DNA of 64,000 nt from Opitutaceae bacterium. GTDB lineage: Bacteria > Verrucomicrobiota > Verrucomicrobiia > Opitutales > Opitutaceae. A model generated the notes under the pieces. It searched no databases. It worked only from the letters and a program-made list of their open reading frames with translations, and had not been told where the DNA came from. Location of the stretch: positions 1 to 64,000 of the forward strand of contig SXSC01000182.1 of NCBI GenBank assembly GCA_005792355.1. Reading direction: 5' to 3'. The position numbers and the translations under genes are program-made. Shown piece by piece: positions 1-9,500 of this stretch; the first letter of the stretch is position 1, and every line of letters starts with the position of its first letter.

Positions 1-1038
1 GCTTACGAAGGTCACCGCCGTCCCGTCGCGGCCCATGCGCGCAGTACGCCCCACCCGGTGGACGTACGTTTCCGCATCCTCCGGCACATCGTAATTGATC
101 ACGTGCGAGACACCGGCGACGTCGATGCCGCGCGCCGCGATGTCCGTGGCGACCATGATTTCGTATTTGCCGCTCTTGAAGCCGGCGAGCGCCTCCATGC
201 GCTGGTTCTGCGAACGGTTCGCGTGCAGCACGGCCACGCTGTGATTGGCGGTCTTGAGCCGGCGCGCGATTTTGTCGGCGCCGTGCTTCGTGCGCGAAAA
301 CACCAGCACGCTGTCGAAATTGTCCTTCGCGAGCAACGCGAGGAGGAGGTCGAATTTCTGCTCGAAGGCGACCGGGTAGATCGCGTGGTTCACCGACGAG
401 GTGACCGTACGGCTGCCGCCAACCTCGACGCGCGTCGGGTTGCGCAGCGCGAACGACGCAACCGCCTGAATCTCCGGCGGCACGGTGGCCGAGAAAAACA
501 GCGTCTGCCGGTTTTTCGGACAGCGCGCGATGATGTCCTTCACCACCGGCAGGAAGCCCATGTCGAGCATCCGATCGACTTCGTCGAGCACGAGCACGGA
601 GATGTCGCGGAGCGAAATCGATCCGTCCTTGAGATAGTCCACCAAGCGGCCGGGCGTGGCGACGATGATGTCGACGCCGCGCCGGAGTTCCGCGCGCTGG
701 TTGCCGTAGCCGACGCCGCCGAAGATCGCCACCGCGCGGATATCGGAAAAGCGGGCGAAGTCGCGGAAGGCCGTCTCAACCTGGGCGGCGAGTTCGCGCG
801 TGGGCTCGAGCACGAGCACCCGGGCGTTCTGCCCGCGGGCGTGCGCGCCGAGCTTCGTCAGGATGGGCAGCGCGAAGGCCGCGGTCTTACCGGTGCCGGT
901 CTGCGCGGAACCGATCAGGTCGCCGCCGCCGAGCACGACGGGAATCGCGCGCAGCTGAATGGGAGTGGGATCGGTGTAACCGGCGGCTTGGACGCCGCGA
1001 AGGACCGTGTCCGAAAGATTGAGAGATTTGAAAGGCAT
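1..1038 (-). CDS. DEAD-box ATP-dependent RNA helicase (RhlE-type), 3' end cut off by window
   Basis: Reading leftwards from the ATG at 1038 there are 346 codons with no stop, so the C-terminus lies outside the window. Visible motifs in order: Q motif (GYTDPTPIQ, residues 20-28), motif I AQTGTGKT (45-52), PTRELA (79-84), motif II DEVD (152-155; the family consensus is DEAD), SAT (183-185) and HRVGRT near residue 335. These are both RecA-like lobes of an RNA-unwinding ATPase that works in RNA remodelling, ribosome assembly or decay. It sits just downstream of a glycine-rich RRM protein, a common pairing among cold-responsive genes, but the terminator at 1151-1188 suggests separate transcripts. 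The start is supported by the canonical N-terminal spacing to the Q motif. Confidence 0.95.
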   Translation of the reverse strand, partial: MPFKSLNLSDTVLRGVQAAGYTDPTPIQLRAIPVVLGGGDLIGSAQTGTGKTAAFALPILTKLGAHARGQNARVLVLEPTRELAAQVETAFRDFARFSDIRAVAIFGGVGYGNQRAELRRGVDIIVATPGRLVDYLKDGSISLRDISVLVLDEVDRMLDMGFLPVVKDIIARCPKNRQTLFFSATVPPEIQAVASFALRNPTRVEVGGSRTVTSSVNHAIYPVAFEQKFDLLLALLAKDNFDSVLVFSRTKHGADKIARRLKTANHSVAVLHANRSQNQRMEALAGFKSGKYEIMVATDIAARGIDVAGVSHVINYDVPEDAETYVHRVGRTARMGRDGTAVTFVS

Positions 1039-1150
1039 GATGGCTTGGGTGAGGCGAACCGTGCCCGCGATGACGCGCGGGATGCGGCGTGGCCGGCGCA
1101 ATCAGTGCGACAGCTCGGCAGGGACGCCTCGCCCTACCCCTGGAATCTAT

Positions 1151-1188
1151 AAAATGAAAAAGGACGAGGCCCCGGAGGAGCCTCGTCC
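1151..1188 (-). terminator. Rho-independent terminator of the RRM-protein gene
   Basis: A 9-bp stem, GGACGAGGC (1162-1170) with GCCTCGTCC (1180-1188), has a 9-nt loop. Read on the minus strand it is followed by TTTTTCATTTT (1161-1151). It lies 33 nt beyond the RRM gene stop codon and upstream of the helicase start. Confidence 0.8.
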
Positions 1189-1220
1189 CTCGAAAAACCG
1201 TGTTAGTGAAACGCGGATGC

Positions 1221-1598
1221 TCAGTACCGGCGCTCGCCGCGATCGCGGCCACCGCCACCGCCGCCGCCGAAGCCGCGACCACCGCCGCCGCCGCCGCCGA
1301 AGCCGCGACCACCGCCACCGCCGCCGAAGCCGCCACCCGGGCGCTCTTCCTTCGGACGGGCTTCATTGACGGTCAACTGACGGCCGCCGAGGTCGACGCC
1401 GTTCATCTTTTCAGCCGCTTGCTTGGCCTCATCGCCAGTCCCCATGGTGACGAACGCGAAGCCACGGGGGCGACCGGTCATCTTGTCCATGGCGACGTAA
1501 ACATCGGTCACTGAGCCGTATTGGCCGAAAGCGGAGCGAAGCTCGTCTTCGGTGGTCTTGAACGACAGGTTGCCGACGTATAGTTTGGAGTTACTCAT
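1221..1598 (-). CDS. Glycine-rich RNA-binding protein (single RRM)
   Basis: 125 aa starting [12 protein letters not shown] at 1598. The RRM has RNP2 (KLYVGNL) near the N-terminus and RNP1 (RGFAFVTM) about 40 residues later. A roughly 40-residue low-complexity tail follows, made almost only of Gly with interspersed Arg and Phe, ending GERRY. The family binds single-stranded RNA and includes cyanobacterial Rbp proteins and many cold-inducible bacterial RRM proteins. An ATG further upstream in frame would add a non-homologous extension, so the MSNS start is preferred because it places RNP2 at the usual distance. The tail is encoded by GC-rich repetitive DNA (about 1240-1340) that could vary in copy number. 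Confidence 0.93.
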   Translation of the reverse strand: MSNSKLYVGNLSFKTTEDELRSAFGQYGSVTDVYVAMDKMTGRPRGFAFVTMGTGDEAKQAAEKMNGVDLGGRQLTVNEARPKEERPGGGFGGGGGGRGFGGGGGGGRGFGGGGGGGRDRGERRY

Positions 1599-1981
1599 CT
1601 GTGATATCTCGTAGATCCTCCGTCCGCTGCCAGTCCGTTCCCACAATTGGGTTTCGAAATCATCACTTAAGCCAAACGCTCAGCCAACGACTCACCAGAT
1701 GCTGTCATCTAACGTATTCTCTAACGAAGACGGGTGACGGTGCACACGACTTCAGCCGAAGCAAGGGAATTCGCGGAGGACCAAACCATCTCCCGGTTGC
1801 CGGTGATTGGAGGTCTGCTTCGGAGGGCGCCGTCCGGGACCCTGAGCCTGTCGACTGGGCTCTGGCCGGCACCGTCGCGTCGGGATCCAGGCTCGGCGGC
1901 GACGAAGCGCAGCCCTCCGAAATTGAGTTGTCGGAAGCGTTCGCGGCACCGTCAGCCGGCAGAGGCGCCCAAACCGCCGGG
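1599..1981. other. Intergenic region, probable leader of the RRM gene
   Basis: 383 bases between the RRM-gene start (minus strand) and the stop of the upstream thioesterase gene. No coding frame shows convincing homology or start context. It presumably holds the promoter and 5' leader of the RRM protein. I see no strong hairpin. Confidence 0.5.
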
Positions 1982-2395
1982 CTAAATCGAATACTTCGCC
2001 CGCACGTCGTCCGGCAGCGGGGTGGCCCGCCCATTCGCGAGGGTGACCAGTGAGTAGTCGCAAAACCCGTCGCAGACCCGCTTGCCGGTCGGGTTCTTCT
2101 CAATCTCGAACGCCACGCGGCAACCGCTCTCCGTGAAGCGCTCGATCCAGCACCGCACCGTCATGCGATCGCCCCAGCTCAGGGGTCGCTTGAAGTGAAT
2201 GGTCGCCGTGGTCATCCACCAGCCGAGCCCGCGTTCCGCAAACGCCTGCATCGACATGCCATAGTGTTTGTCCATCTGCTCGAACCGCGCCGCGAGCACA
2301 TAGTCGAGATATCGGGTGCTGTGCACATGTTGGTAGAGATCGATGTCGTCGGGTCGGACGGAAAGCTCGGTTTCGAATTTGGAGTAAACGTTCAT
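1982..2395 (-). CDS. Acyl-CoA thioesterase (4HBT hot-dog family)
   Basis: 137 aa from MNVYSKFE. The N-terminal stretch DDIDLYQHVHSTRYLDY matches the 4-hydroxybenzoyl-CoA thioesterase signature: a catalytic Asp followed by a conserved H-V/N-N-like segment and the start of the long helix. The C-terminal beta strands (HFKRPLSWGDRMTVRCW) also fit. The predicted role is hydrolysis of short or medium acyl-CoA thioesters in the cytoplasm; the substrate cannot be told from the sequence. An in-frame ATG eight codons upstream exists but adds no conserved sequence. It is followed, on the same strand, by nothing until the RRM gene. Confidence 0.85.
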   Translation of the reverse strand: MNVYSKFETELSVRPDDIDLYQHVHSTRYLDYVLAARFEQMDKHYGMSMQAFAERGLGWWMTTATIHFKRPLSWGDRMTVRCWIERFTESGCRVAFEIEKNPTGKRVCDGFCDYSLVTLANGRATPLPDDVRAKYSI

Positions 2396-2454
2396 GGGCA
2401 GACGGGACCCAGAGAGCACCGGGGCGACCCGGAGGTCACGGACGAAAACTCAGA

Positions 2455-2856
2455 TTATTCAAACAACCGGTCCAGCCGCCGCCGGTCGCGTTTGGTCGGC
2501 CGGCCGCTGCCCTGCTCCCGCGCCAGCACCTGCTGCACCCGTTGCTCCCGGCCTTTTGCCAACTCCTCCGGCGGCGTCAGATCGGCGCAGTAGCCCGCCA
2601 CGAGCTTTGCCCCCACCCGCGAACGCGGCACGTCCACGACGCGCAGGGTGCGAACGACGAGGCCCTGCCGGACCTTGACGATTTCGCCCGGGCGCACGTC
2701 GCGCGCGGGTTTGGCCGTGAGTTCGTTGACCGTCACGCCGCCGGCGCGGCACGCCTCACTGGCCAGGCTGCGGGCTCGAAAGATGCGCACCGCCCAGAGC
2801 CACTTGTCGAGGCGCCCGGCGCTGGGCGCGGGGGAAGCGGTGGACGGCGGATTCAA
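2455..2856 (-). CDS. S4-domain RNA-binding protein (HslR/Hsp15-like)
   Basis: 133 aa. The S4 RNA-binding fold begins at RLDKWLWAVRIFRARSLA (about residues 15-32) and continues through the GGVTVNE and RPGEIVKV strands. A basic, charged C-terminal tail ends in RDRRRLDRLFE. This matches Hsp15/HslR, which in E. coli binds 50S subunits carrying stalled nascent chains. The gene follows the DUF3016 gene by 6 bp on the same strand, so the two are probably co-transcribed. Function by family is solid; regulation by heat is not evident from the sequence. Confidence 0.88.
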   Translation of the reverse strand: MNPPSTASPAPSAGRLDKWLWAVRIFRARSLASEACRAGGVTVNELTAKPARDVRPGEIVKVRQGLVVRTLRVVDVPRSRVGAKLVAGYCADLTPPEELAKGREQRVQQVLAREQGSGRPTKRDRRRLDRLFE

Positions 2857-2862
2857 AGCGGT

Positions 2863-3390
2863 TCAACTCTTTCTCACCCGCGGAAGCTCGCTGCGCAGCC
2901 AGTCGTCGAGCAGGGCCTTCTCGTGGCGCAGGGGATCGTCGCGAAACGACATCGTGATCTTCATCAGGAAGGCGAGGTCGCGGAGTTCGCGTTTGCCCTC
3001 TTTCACGACCTTGCCCTCGGCATCGGTCAGGCGAAAAACGAGATTGATGCGCGGTGGATAGAGATCCTTCACCACGCGAACATCGCTCCAGGTGGGACCG
3101 CGCCACGGCTCGAAATCACCCGCCATATCGATGTCGGTGAACGTCACGCTGAGCGTATGCCCCTCGGGCACATGATACTTCGCCTGCTCGAGCAGGTGGT
3201 CGCGGAGCTGTTGCAGGTAGGTGGTGCGATCTGGATCGCCCATCTGACTGTCGCGCACGTCGGTAAATTTCTGCGGCTCGAAAAACACCACGTTGGCGCG
3301 CGCGATGGTGCGGGGGGCCTCCGCGGCCGGCCAGGCGAGCGCCGGCGCCAGACCGAGGAGAGCCAAACGGGGAAATCGGTGGAGTTTCAT
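2863..3390 (-). CDS. Secreted DUF3016-family protein
   Basis: 175 aa from MKLHRFPRLALLGL at 3390, giving a standard signal peptide with cleavage near WPAAEA. The frame stays open far upstream, but that part lacks homology and would bury the signal peptide. The mature part has VVFFEPQKFTDVRDS and, further on, the paired GDFEPWRGP and DLYPPRINLVFRL segments that I associate with DUF3016. No enzymatic motif is visible. It is a periplasmic protein of unknown role, probably co-transcribed with the S4-domain gene 6 bp downstream. Confidence 0.75.
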   Translation of the reverse strand: MKLHRFPRLALLGLAPALAWPAAEAPRTIARANVVFFEPQKFTDVRDSQMGDPDRTTYLQQLRDHLLEQAKYHVPEGHTLSVTFTDIDMAGDFEPWRGPTWSDVRVVKDLYPPRINLVFRLTDAEGKVVKEGKRELRDLAFLMKITMSFRDDPLRHEKALLDDWLRSELPRVRKS

Positions 3391-3837
3391 GTACGGGGTG
3401 TGACGAACCGTAGCACAGAAATGTTCCCGCGCCAGCGCCGATGAAGCCGGAAACATGATCCGCGTCGTGCAACCGGGAGAAGCGTCCAGGGCCGGCGAGA
3501 TCATGCATTGGGCGTTGACACGCCGTTCTCGTTCGAAAGTCCGCATCGGACGGGAAGCGATCGCTGTCGCCGACGAACGATCGCAGGTCCCGTCACCTGC
3601 TTCCGGCTGGAGCCGGGCAATCCGCGTGCGCCGATAAACCTCGGCCGCGCTCCCCTGCACAAAGCCCGCGTCGGCTGTCACGCGTTCACTCCGCCCAGCG
3701 TGCAGCGACGCGTCATTATTCGGTTGATACAGGACCAAGGGTTCTTCAGCAGAATCAAACGCAAGGGTTTGGCCCGTTCGGCCTGGCCGGGAACCGTGGT
3801 AGCCGCAACCGACCGCGCGAATTGGCAACCGCGGCGC
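3391..3837. other. Intergenic region with no recognised content
   Basis: 447 bases between the DUF3016 start and the stop of the large membrane protein gene. Open frames here have no recognisable domain. No clear palindrome or terminator was found by eye. Confidence 0.4.
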
Positions 3838-6099
3838 TTACTCCTGCGAACCGCCGGACACGAGGTCCTTCACGGAGGGACGCAGCGTGGGCTCGGACAG
3901 GCGGTAGACGATCATCCGCGAATTGGAAAAGACGCGCGCGCCCAGCGGCAGTGTCACGACGGCGTCATCCTTCAGACTGCGATCGAGGAGCACATAGCTC
4001 GGCGCATTCGCCACAATCGCCGGATCCAGGGAGCGCCCCCGGTAAAAGAAATTCGCGGCCAGGCCCGCGCGAATCCGGGCGCGCGTCGTATCCATGATGT
4101 AGCTGGGGCCCTCGAACCAGAGCCGGCGCTCGGTCAGGGCCGAATAATAGAAGTGCACACCCATTAGGGTGCGGTCCAAGGCCCCCCAGTGATCTTTCCG
4201 CATGTTTTCCGGAGTGCACGCGTTGGCGACGAGCACCGCGTTCGACTCCGTGTTTTCCCGCACCCACAGCAACGCCTCCTGGAGTTCGCGCATCGATCGA
4301 TCGGGCTGCACCTCGGCCGGCGTGTTGAGCCACTCGACGAGGCCGGGCCGGTTGCGCGACCACCATAACGAGGTCTGCACCCCAAGTGCACCAAAGAGCA
4401 CCGCCGCTCCGCTGCCCACGACCAGCCGGGGCAGCCATGACGGCGGCCGCAACAGGCCGGCCCCACGACGATCGACCGGCAAACGACTGGCAAAGGGTGA
4501 ACGGGAAGCCGGCCCCTCGGCCGGTGCATGCCACCAGGCCAGAATCCGTCGCAAGGCGGCGATCAAGAATCCGGCCGTGAGCACCGCCATCGGCAGCCGC
4601 ATCATCAGGATCAGGTAGAGTTCACCGTAGCTGTTCAACTCCATCATCAGCCCCATGCCCGCGCTGGCCGTGAAGAAGGCGCCCAGCCAGCCAACCAGCA
4701 TCGTGTCGCGTTTTTCCAAATCGCCCCAGACGAGGTAGGGGATCGCGAGCAACCGCACGCCGCACGTGCCGGCAAACACCACTGCGGCACACGCCAGCTG
4801 CGCCAGGGGCGAGGCCAGGGCGAGCGGCAGCACGTGGGCCAGCGCCTCCGTCCACGCCGCCAGGTGCAGTTTCCAAAATCCCGTGAGTTGAAACACATGG
4901 AACGGGTTCAATTTCGCTTCGCCCGTGCGCCAGGATGACATCGTTTCCAGATACACGACCAGGAATGCGCCGCCGAGGCAGAGGCCCAGGCCGATGACCC
5001 GCCGCGGCACCCGGCCCTCGCGCCACCAGCGCCAGATCGCCCACAGACCGAGCGCGCACACCATCGCCGGCAGCAACGTACCCTTGGCGCCCGTGCCCGC
5101 GGCGCCGAGCAGCACCAACCACCCGTAATGGCGCACCTCGCACGTCGCGCGTCGCACACAACCGTGCACGGCGAGCAGGAGCGCTCCACAAAAGATCATG
5201 CCGAAGAAAAAAGTCGGGCTGACAAACAACCAGCGCACAAAGAGCCCGAGGAACATCGAATCGCCGTAGCTCGGCGCAAACGACATTTCACTCGCCGCCA
5301 CGAACAGCAGGGCCGCCCCCACCCCGCCCCAGGGGGTACGCGCGATCGCCCGCCCGAGCAGATAGGCCTGCGCCACCAACGCCGCGCCCATCGGCACATA
5401 AATCAGCCGCAGCAAGATGGTCGAGATCTCGACGTCCGTCATCCCCGAGACCGCCGCCGCGTGCACCATCATGAAGTAATGATACTGCAGGGGTGTCCCG
5501 GCGAGACTCGGATCGTCGAGCGGCCAGTTGTTCTTGATCACCGCCGCACGGCTGATCAGATAAACCCAGTCGTGAAAAATCGCGCGCGTCGGCAGGCCGT
5601 CCGAGAGCGGGGACTCGGCAAACATCTGGCTCGCCGCCATCACAACGGTGCCGAGAAACGCCGCGGTCAGCCCGGCCGCGACGCCGGCGTGATTACCCGC
5701 AATTCGCCACTGCACGGGCCATTCCCGCCGCGAGAAGCGCAACGCCAGCGCGAGAGCAAGCCAGCCGAGAGGGGTCCATCCGTAAAGCTCCTTGGCCTCC
5801 GCCGCCGCCAGACCGAGGTACGTGAAGATCTCCAGCGCAAATCCCGTCGGCAGCGCCAACGCCAGGACCTTGGCCAACGAGAGCGGCCCGCGGTTGACCG
5901 CGTACATCACCACCACCCCCGGCAGCGCCACGTAAAGCGCGAGATAGACCGCGTACGCCGCCACACTTTCAAATTCGTAGCCGCAGGCCCGTGCGATTAC
6001 GAAGGCGGCGGCGGCGAGGAAGAGCAACGCGACACGCCACAGGCTCTCCGGTGCAACCACGGAGGACGACGAAGGGCCGACTAAACGCAGAAGCGACAT
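3838..6099 (-). CDS. Large polytopic membrane protein, GT-C / DUF2298-like
   Basis: 753 aa from MSLLRLVG at 6099; an upstream in-frame ATG at 6204 is possible. About 12-14 hydrophobic segments fill the first 560 residues, and a soluble C-terminal region of about 190 residues follows (from SLWWSRNRPGLVEWL). The loop with DDPSLAGTPLQYHYF resembles the 'D-P-x-x-A-G-x-x-x-x-Y-Y-Y-F' segment of DUF2298/YYY-type GT-C membrane proteins, which suggests lipid-linked sugar transfer at the outer face of the inner membrane. No catalytic residue can be assigned with certainty. The gene is monocistronic in appearance, with 450-460 bp gaps on both sides. Confidence 0.65.
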   Translation of the reverse strand: MSLLRLVGPSSSSVVAPESLWRVALLFLAAAAFVIARACGYEFESVAAYAVYLALYVALPGVVVMYAVNRGPLSLAKVLALALPTGFALEIFTYLGLAAAEAKELYGWTPLGWLALALALRFSRREWPVQWRIAGNHAGVAAGLTAAFLGTVVMAASQMFAESPLSDGLPTRAIFHDWVYLISRAAVIKNNWPLDDPSLAGTPLQYHYFMMVHAAAVSGMTDVEISTILLRLIYVPMGAALVAQAYLLGRAIARTPWGGVGAALLFVAASEMSFAPSYGDSMFLGLFVRWLFVSPTFFFGMIFCGALLLAVHGCVRRATCEVRHYGWLVLLGAAGTGAKGTLLPAMVCALGLWAIWRWWREGRVPRRVIGLGLCLGGAFLVVYLETMSSWRTGEAKLNPFHVFQLTGFWKLHLAAWTEALAHVLPLALASPLAQLACAAVVFAGTCGVRLLAIPYLVWGDLEKRDTMLVGWLGAFFTASAGMGLMMELNSYGELYLILMMRLPMAVLTAGFLIAALRRILAWWHAPAEGPASRSPFASRLPVDRRGAGLLRPPSWLPRLVVGSGAAVLFGALGVQTSLWWSRNRPGLVEWLNTPAEVQPDRSMRELQEALLWVRENTESNAVLVANACTPENMRKDHWGALDRTLMGVHFYYSALTERRLWFEGPSYIMDTTRARIRAGLAANFFYRGRSLDPAIVANAPSYVLLDRSLKDDAVVTLPLGARVFSNSRMIVYRLSEPTLRPSVKDLVSGGSQE

Positions 6100-6340
6100 C
6101 AAGTCGTGAAAGTTGGAGGGGAAGGAGGTGTGCGAGGTTTCGTCCGTGGAGGAACCCAGACGGAATCCGGACCGGAAGATCGCAGCCTTTGGTCCGAGAT
6201 GCACCGATAATCAATTCACCCGTTCGTTGAAGGCAACTTTCCTTTTGGTCAAACTGCGATCTTCCCAGTCCGAATATTTTGCCCTCGCCTCGCGGACACC
6301 TTGCCCACGCCGGATCAGCCGGAACGATTGAGCCCCAACC

Positions 6341-6364
6341 GCAACCCCGACAAGTCGGGGTTGC
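6341..6364. repeat. Perfect 11-bp hairpin
   Basis: GCAACCCCGAC (6341-6351), two-base loop AA, then GTCGGGGTTGC (6354-6364). There is no T-run on either strand, so it is a palindromic repeat rather than a simple terminator, though it lies just past the 3' end of the pectinesterase gene. Confidence 0.75.
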
Positions 6365-6386
6365 CCGTGCAGGAAAGAAACCGACG

Positions 6387-6453
6387 GTAGGAGCGGGTTT
6401 ATCCCGTGACCCTTCGTTCGGACTGAATTCCCATCGCGGCGTACAGCCGCTCC
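6387..6453. repeat. REP-like element, family A (copy 1)
   Basis: Left arm 6387-6410 begins GTAGGAGCGG. Right arm 6433-6453 ends CAGCCGCTCC. The arms are imperfectly complementary around a 22-base loop. The same element, better conserved, occurs at 48975-49033 inside a coding sequence, so this is a dispersed palindromic repeat. Confidence 0.75.
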
Positions 6454-6560
6454 GCCAAACGGTCCAACGACGCTGTTTCCCAGGAGCCGCCAAACGACAG
6501 ATTTCAAGATTCCCCAATCCCTTGTGTCGCGGTCTCGGATCGCGGTGCGAACAATCCGGC

Positions 6561-9500
6561 TTACGGCAGCTCGTAGACCTCCAGCAACGCCACGCCCGTC
6601 GACCCATCGGCGCCCGTCACCTGCACCGTGTAGTTGCCGGGTGCAAGATTCAGGAGCAACGCAGCGTCCGCACTCGCGTTGGCTGCGGCCGGCGCGAGCG
6701 GAAACGCCCCCGCTTCCGCACTCGCGAGCGTGATCGCCGCGGCGTTGGGGCTCGTGCTCCAATTGCTGTTTTGCGCCACCACGCGTTTCTGTTCGTCCAG
6801 CACCTCCAGCAGCGGCCGCAACAGCGCGCCGCCGACGCCGAACTGCGCGAGCCCCGGCCCCACCGCGCGCACGAGCATGCGCTTTGGCACGTTGCCCGCC
6901 ACCGTCATGCCGCCGATCAAGGTGTCCGGGTCGCGGCCGGCAAACGCCCGCGTCGAGAGGTTGGAGAGCCGCTGCGCCAGATTCCCGGGGGCGAGATCGT
7001 AAATCTCGACGAGCGCATTGCCCTCGGCCCCGCCCACGCCGGAAATCTGGGCCGTGTAGCCGCCGGGCGCGAGCGTGATGACCAGCGCGGAATCGGCACT
7101 CGCCGGATTCAGAGCAAACATGCCCACGCTGGCAAACGCCGCCGCCAGCGACGTGGCATTGCCGCTGGAGGCCCAGCCGGTGTTGGTCGCCACCAGTTGG
7201 GCTCCCCGATAAAGGTCGAGTTTCGGCGCCGTCAGCGCCGTGCTTACACCAAACGCGACCAACGCCGGCCCGACGCCCCGCACCACGATCGGCCGGGGTG
7301 CGTCGCCTGAAATGACAAAGCCCACAATCGCCGCTCCGTCGCCCGCCCCCGCGCGCGCGCGCGTGGCCAGCCCGGTCAGGCGCTGCGCCGGAGCCCCCGC
7401 ATCGCCGGCCGCCAGCATGACACTCACGCGGTTGCCCGCCGTCTGGGGCGTGACGAGCGTGGCGGAGCCCCCCGCGACGCCCGCCCCGAGCACGCCGGTC
7501 AAGCTCTTGCCGCCCGCCGTCGTGGCACTCAACCGGCCGGCAGAATCGACTGTGCCCGTGCCCGCATCGTTGGCGCCCTCGAGCACGACGACAAACACCT
7601 GGCCGGTGGCGCCAGTGATCACATCCACCGTGAGAGAATCGCCCGGCAACCGGAGTTGTTGATAGCCTGCGAAATTTTGGGCCACGCCCGTGACGGCGGC
7701 CCGTCCCCCGGTGAGCTGCGCGCTCGGTGCGGCGATCCCGCTCCGCGGATCCGGACCGATCGAGCCACTGACATTGCCCGCGGCATCGATGATCGCGTCG
7801 ACCACCGCCGACCCCGACGTGGCCCGCAGCTGCCCTTTCGCGTCCACCACCGCCGAGCGCACCGCGAGCGTGCCGGCGAAGCCCGCGCCGCGCGCGAGGA
7901 AAACCGCCGTGCCGTTGTCCCTCACCTGCAGGGCAAATGAGCCGGCCCCGGCGATCGTGCCAAAATACGTGCCCGCAAAAATGCCGCGCGTCACCGTGAG
8001 CGCGGCGGTCGCACTCGTCACCGCACCGCGCGCATTGGTGACCCGCACCGCATACTCGCCCGCGTCACTGGTCTGCACGTTGGGCAACACCAGCGTGGCG
8101 TCCGTCGCGCCGCCGATGGCCGCACCACCCCGCAGCCACACGTAGGTGGGGGACGGCGATCCCGTCGCCGTCACGCTCAGCCGCACGTTGGTGCCCGCCG
8201 TCGCACTCTGGGCCGCCGGCGCCGCCTCGATCGCCGGGGCGATCTGCGGCGCAAAGCCGACCACAAACTGCGGATCGCGAAACTGTGCCGCCGTCGTGTC
8301 GTCGATCTGCCGGGCGTCGCGCAGACGGCCGCTGATGTCGAGCGTCGCGCCGGCGACGTCGGTCGACTTGTATTCCCAGAACTGGACATTCGGGGCGCTC
8401 GTGGCGTTGTCGAGCCGCCAGCCTTCGCGGGCGACGTGCGCCCCCAGGGCGCAGTTCAGGAACACCACCTGGCTGAAGGGCCACGTGTTGGCGGCGCCCG
8501 CGCGCGGATCGATGCGGGCCAGAAAGACATTCGTCACGCCGGCCGCCGCCGTCAGGCGGCAGTCGACGTAAACGTGGCCGCGCCCGGTCTCGCCGTTGCG
8601 CACCTGCGCGTAGAATCCGGTCGCAAGCGCCTTCAGCTCGCAGCGCTGGAAATAAGCCGCGCCAGTGCCCCACATGAAATCGACGTCGCCCTCGATCAGG
8701 CTGTCGGTGACGAACAGCGTGCCGTTCCAGAGCAGCGTGTCCTGGCGGCTGGAGAGATTGACGCGGTTGAGGATCGCGCGCTGGCCGTTGCCGCGCAGGG
8801 CCTCGGCCGGCGAACCGCCGGAGGGGGTGGTGTTGCGCAGGGTGAGGGTTTCGAGGGTGAAATCGTTCGCATCGCACGCGAACATCGCCCGGTTGTTCCC
8901 GCCATTGAAGTTGTTGTTATTTGGATACGCAATGACTGTCTGCGTCCGGTCCTCGCCGCGCAGGGTGACGAGGGGCTTGGTTGCGCCCAGGTAGACCAGC
9001 TCCGCGTAGGTGCCGCGCTTCACCGTGATCACAACCCGCGCCGTGTTCCCAACCGGCACATAGTCGATGGCGCCCTGCACGCTGGAAAAATCCCCGGTGC
9101 CATCGGCCGCGACGGTGACCGCCGCGGTGCCGGGGATCGGACCGGCGTTCTTGGTCGAAAACCGCCAGGCGGTCGTCTCGGTGCTGCCCGGGAAAGTCGC
9201 CCCGCTGCTGTCGAGAATCGCGCCGCTCTCGATCGTGACGAAATACGTCTGTCCGTAGGCCAGCGCCCCGGCGCGCGGATAGATGGCCAGCGTGCCGCCG
9301 GTCGCGATTGCCGGGAAGAAATTATACGGCGTGGGATTGGTGCCCACCAGCCGCGTGGACGCCGCGCCCAGATCGAGCGTGTCGACGATGCTGCCGTCCG
9401 ACGCCCGTCCGATTCGAATCCGCCCGGAGAGGCCGGCCCGCACTTCCCGGTCGAACGTCAGCCGGAGCGGCGTGTCGGGATTCACGCCCTGGGCGCCGCC

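Larger units (their letters stand above)
6100..6560. other. Intergenic region carrying two palindromic repeats
   Basis: 461 bases without a supported gene. It contains a perfect hairpin at 6341-6364 and an imperfect inverted repeat at 6387-6453 (listed separately). The region between the repeats and the pectinesterase stop shows nothing else recognisable. Confidence 0.6.

Noticed and set aside
6341-6364. Rho-independent terminator for the pectinesterase gene
   Set aside because: The hairpin is perfect but no T-run follows it on the minus strand.
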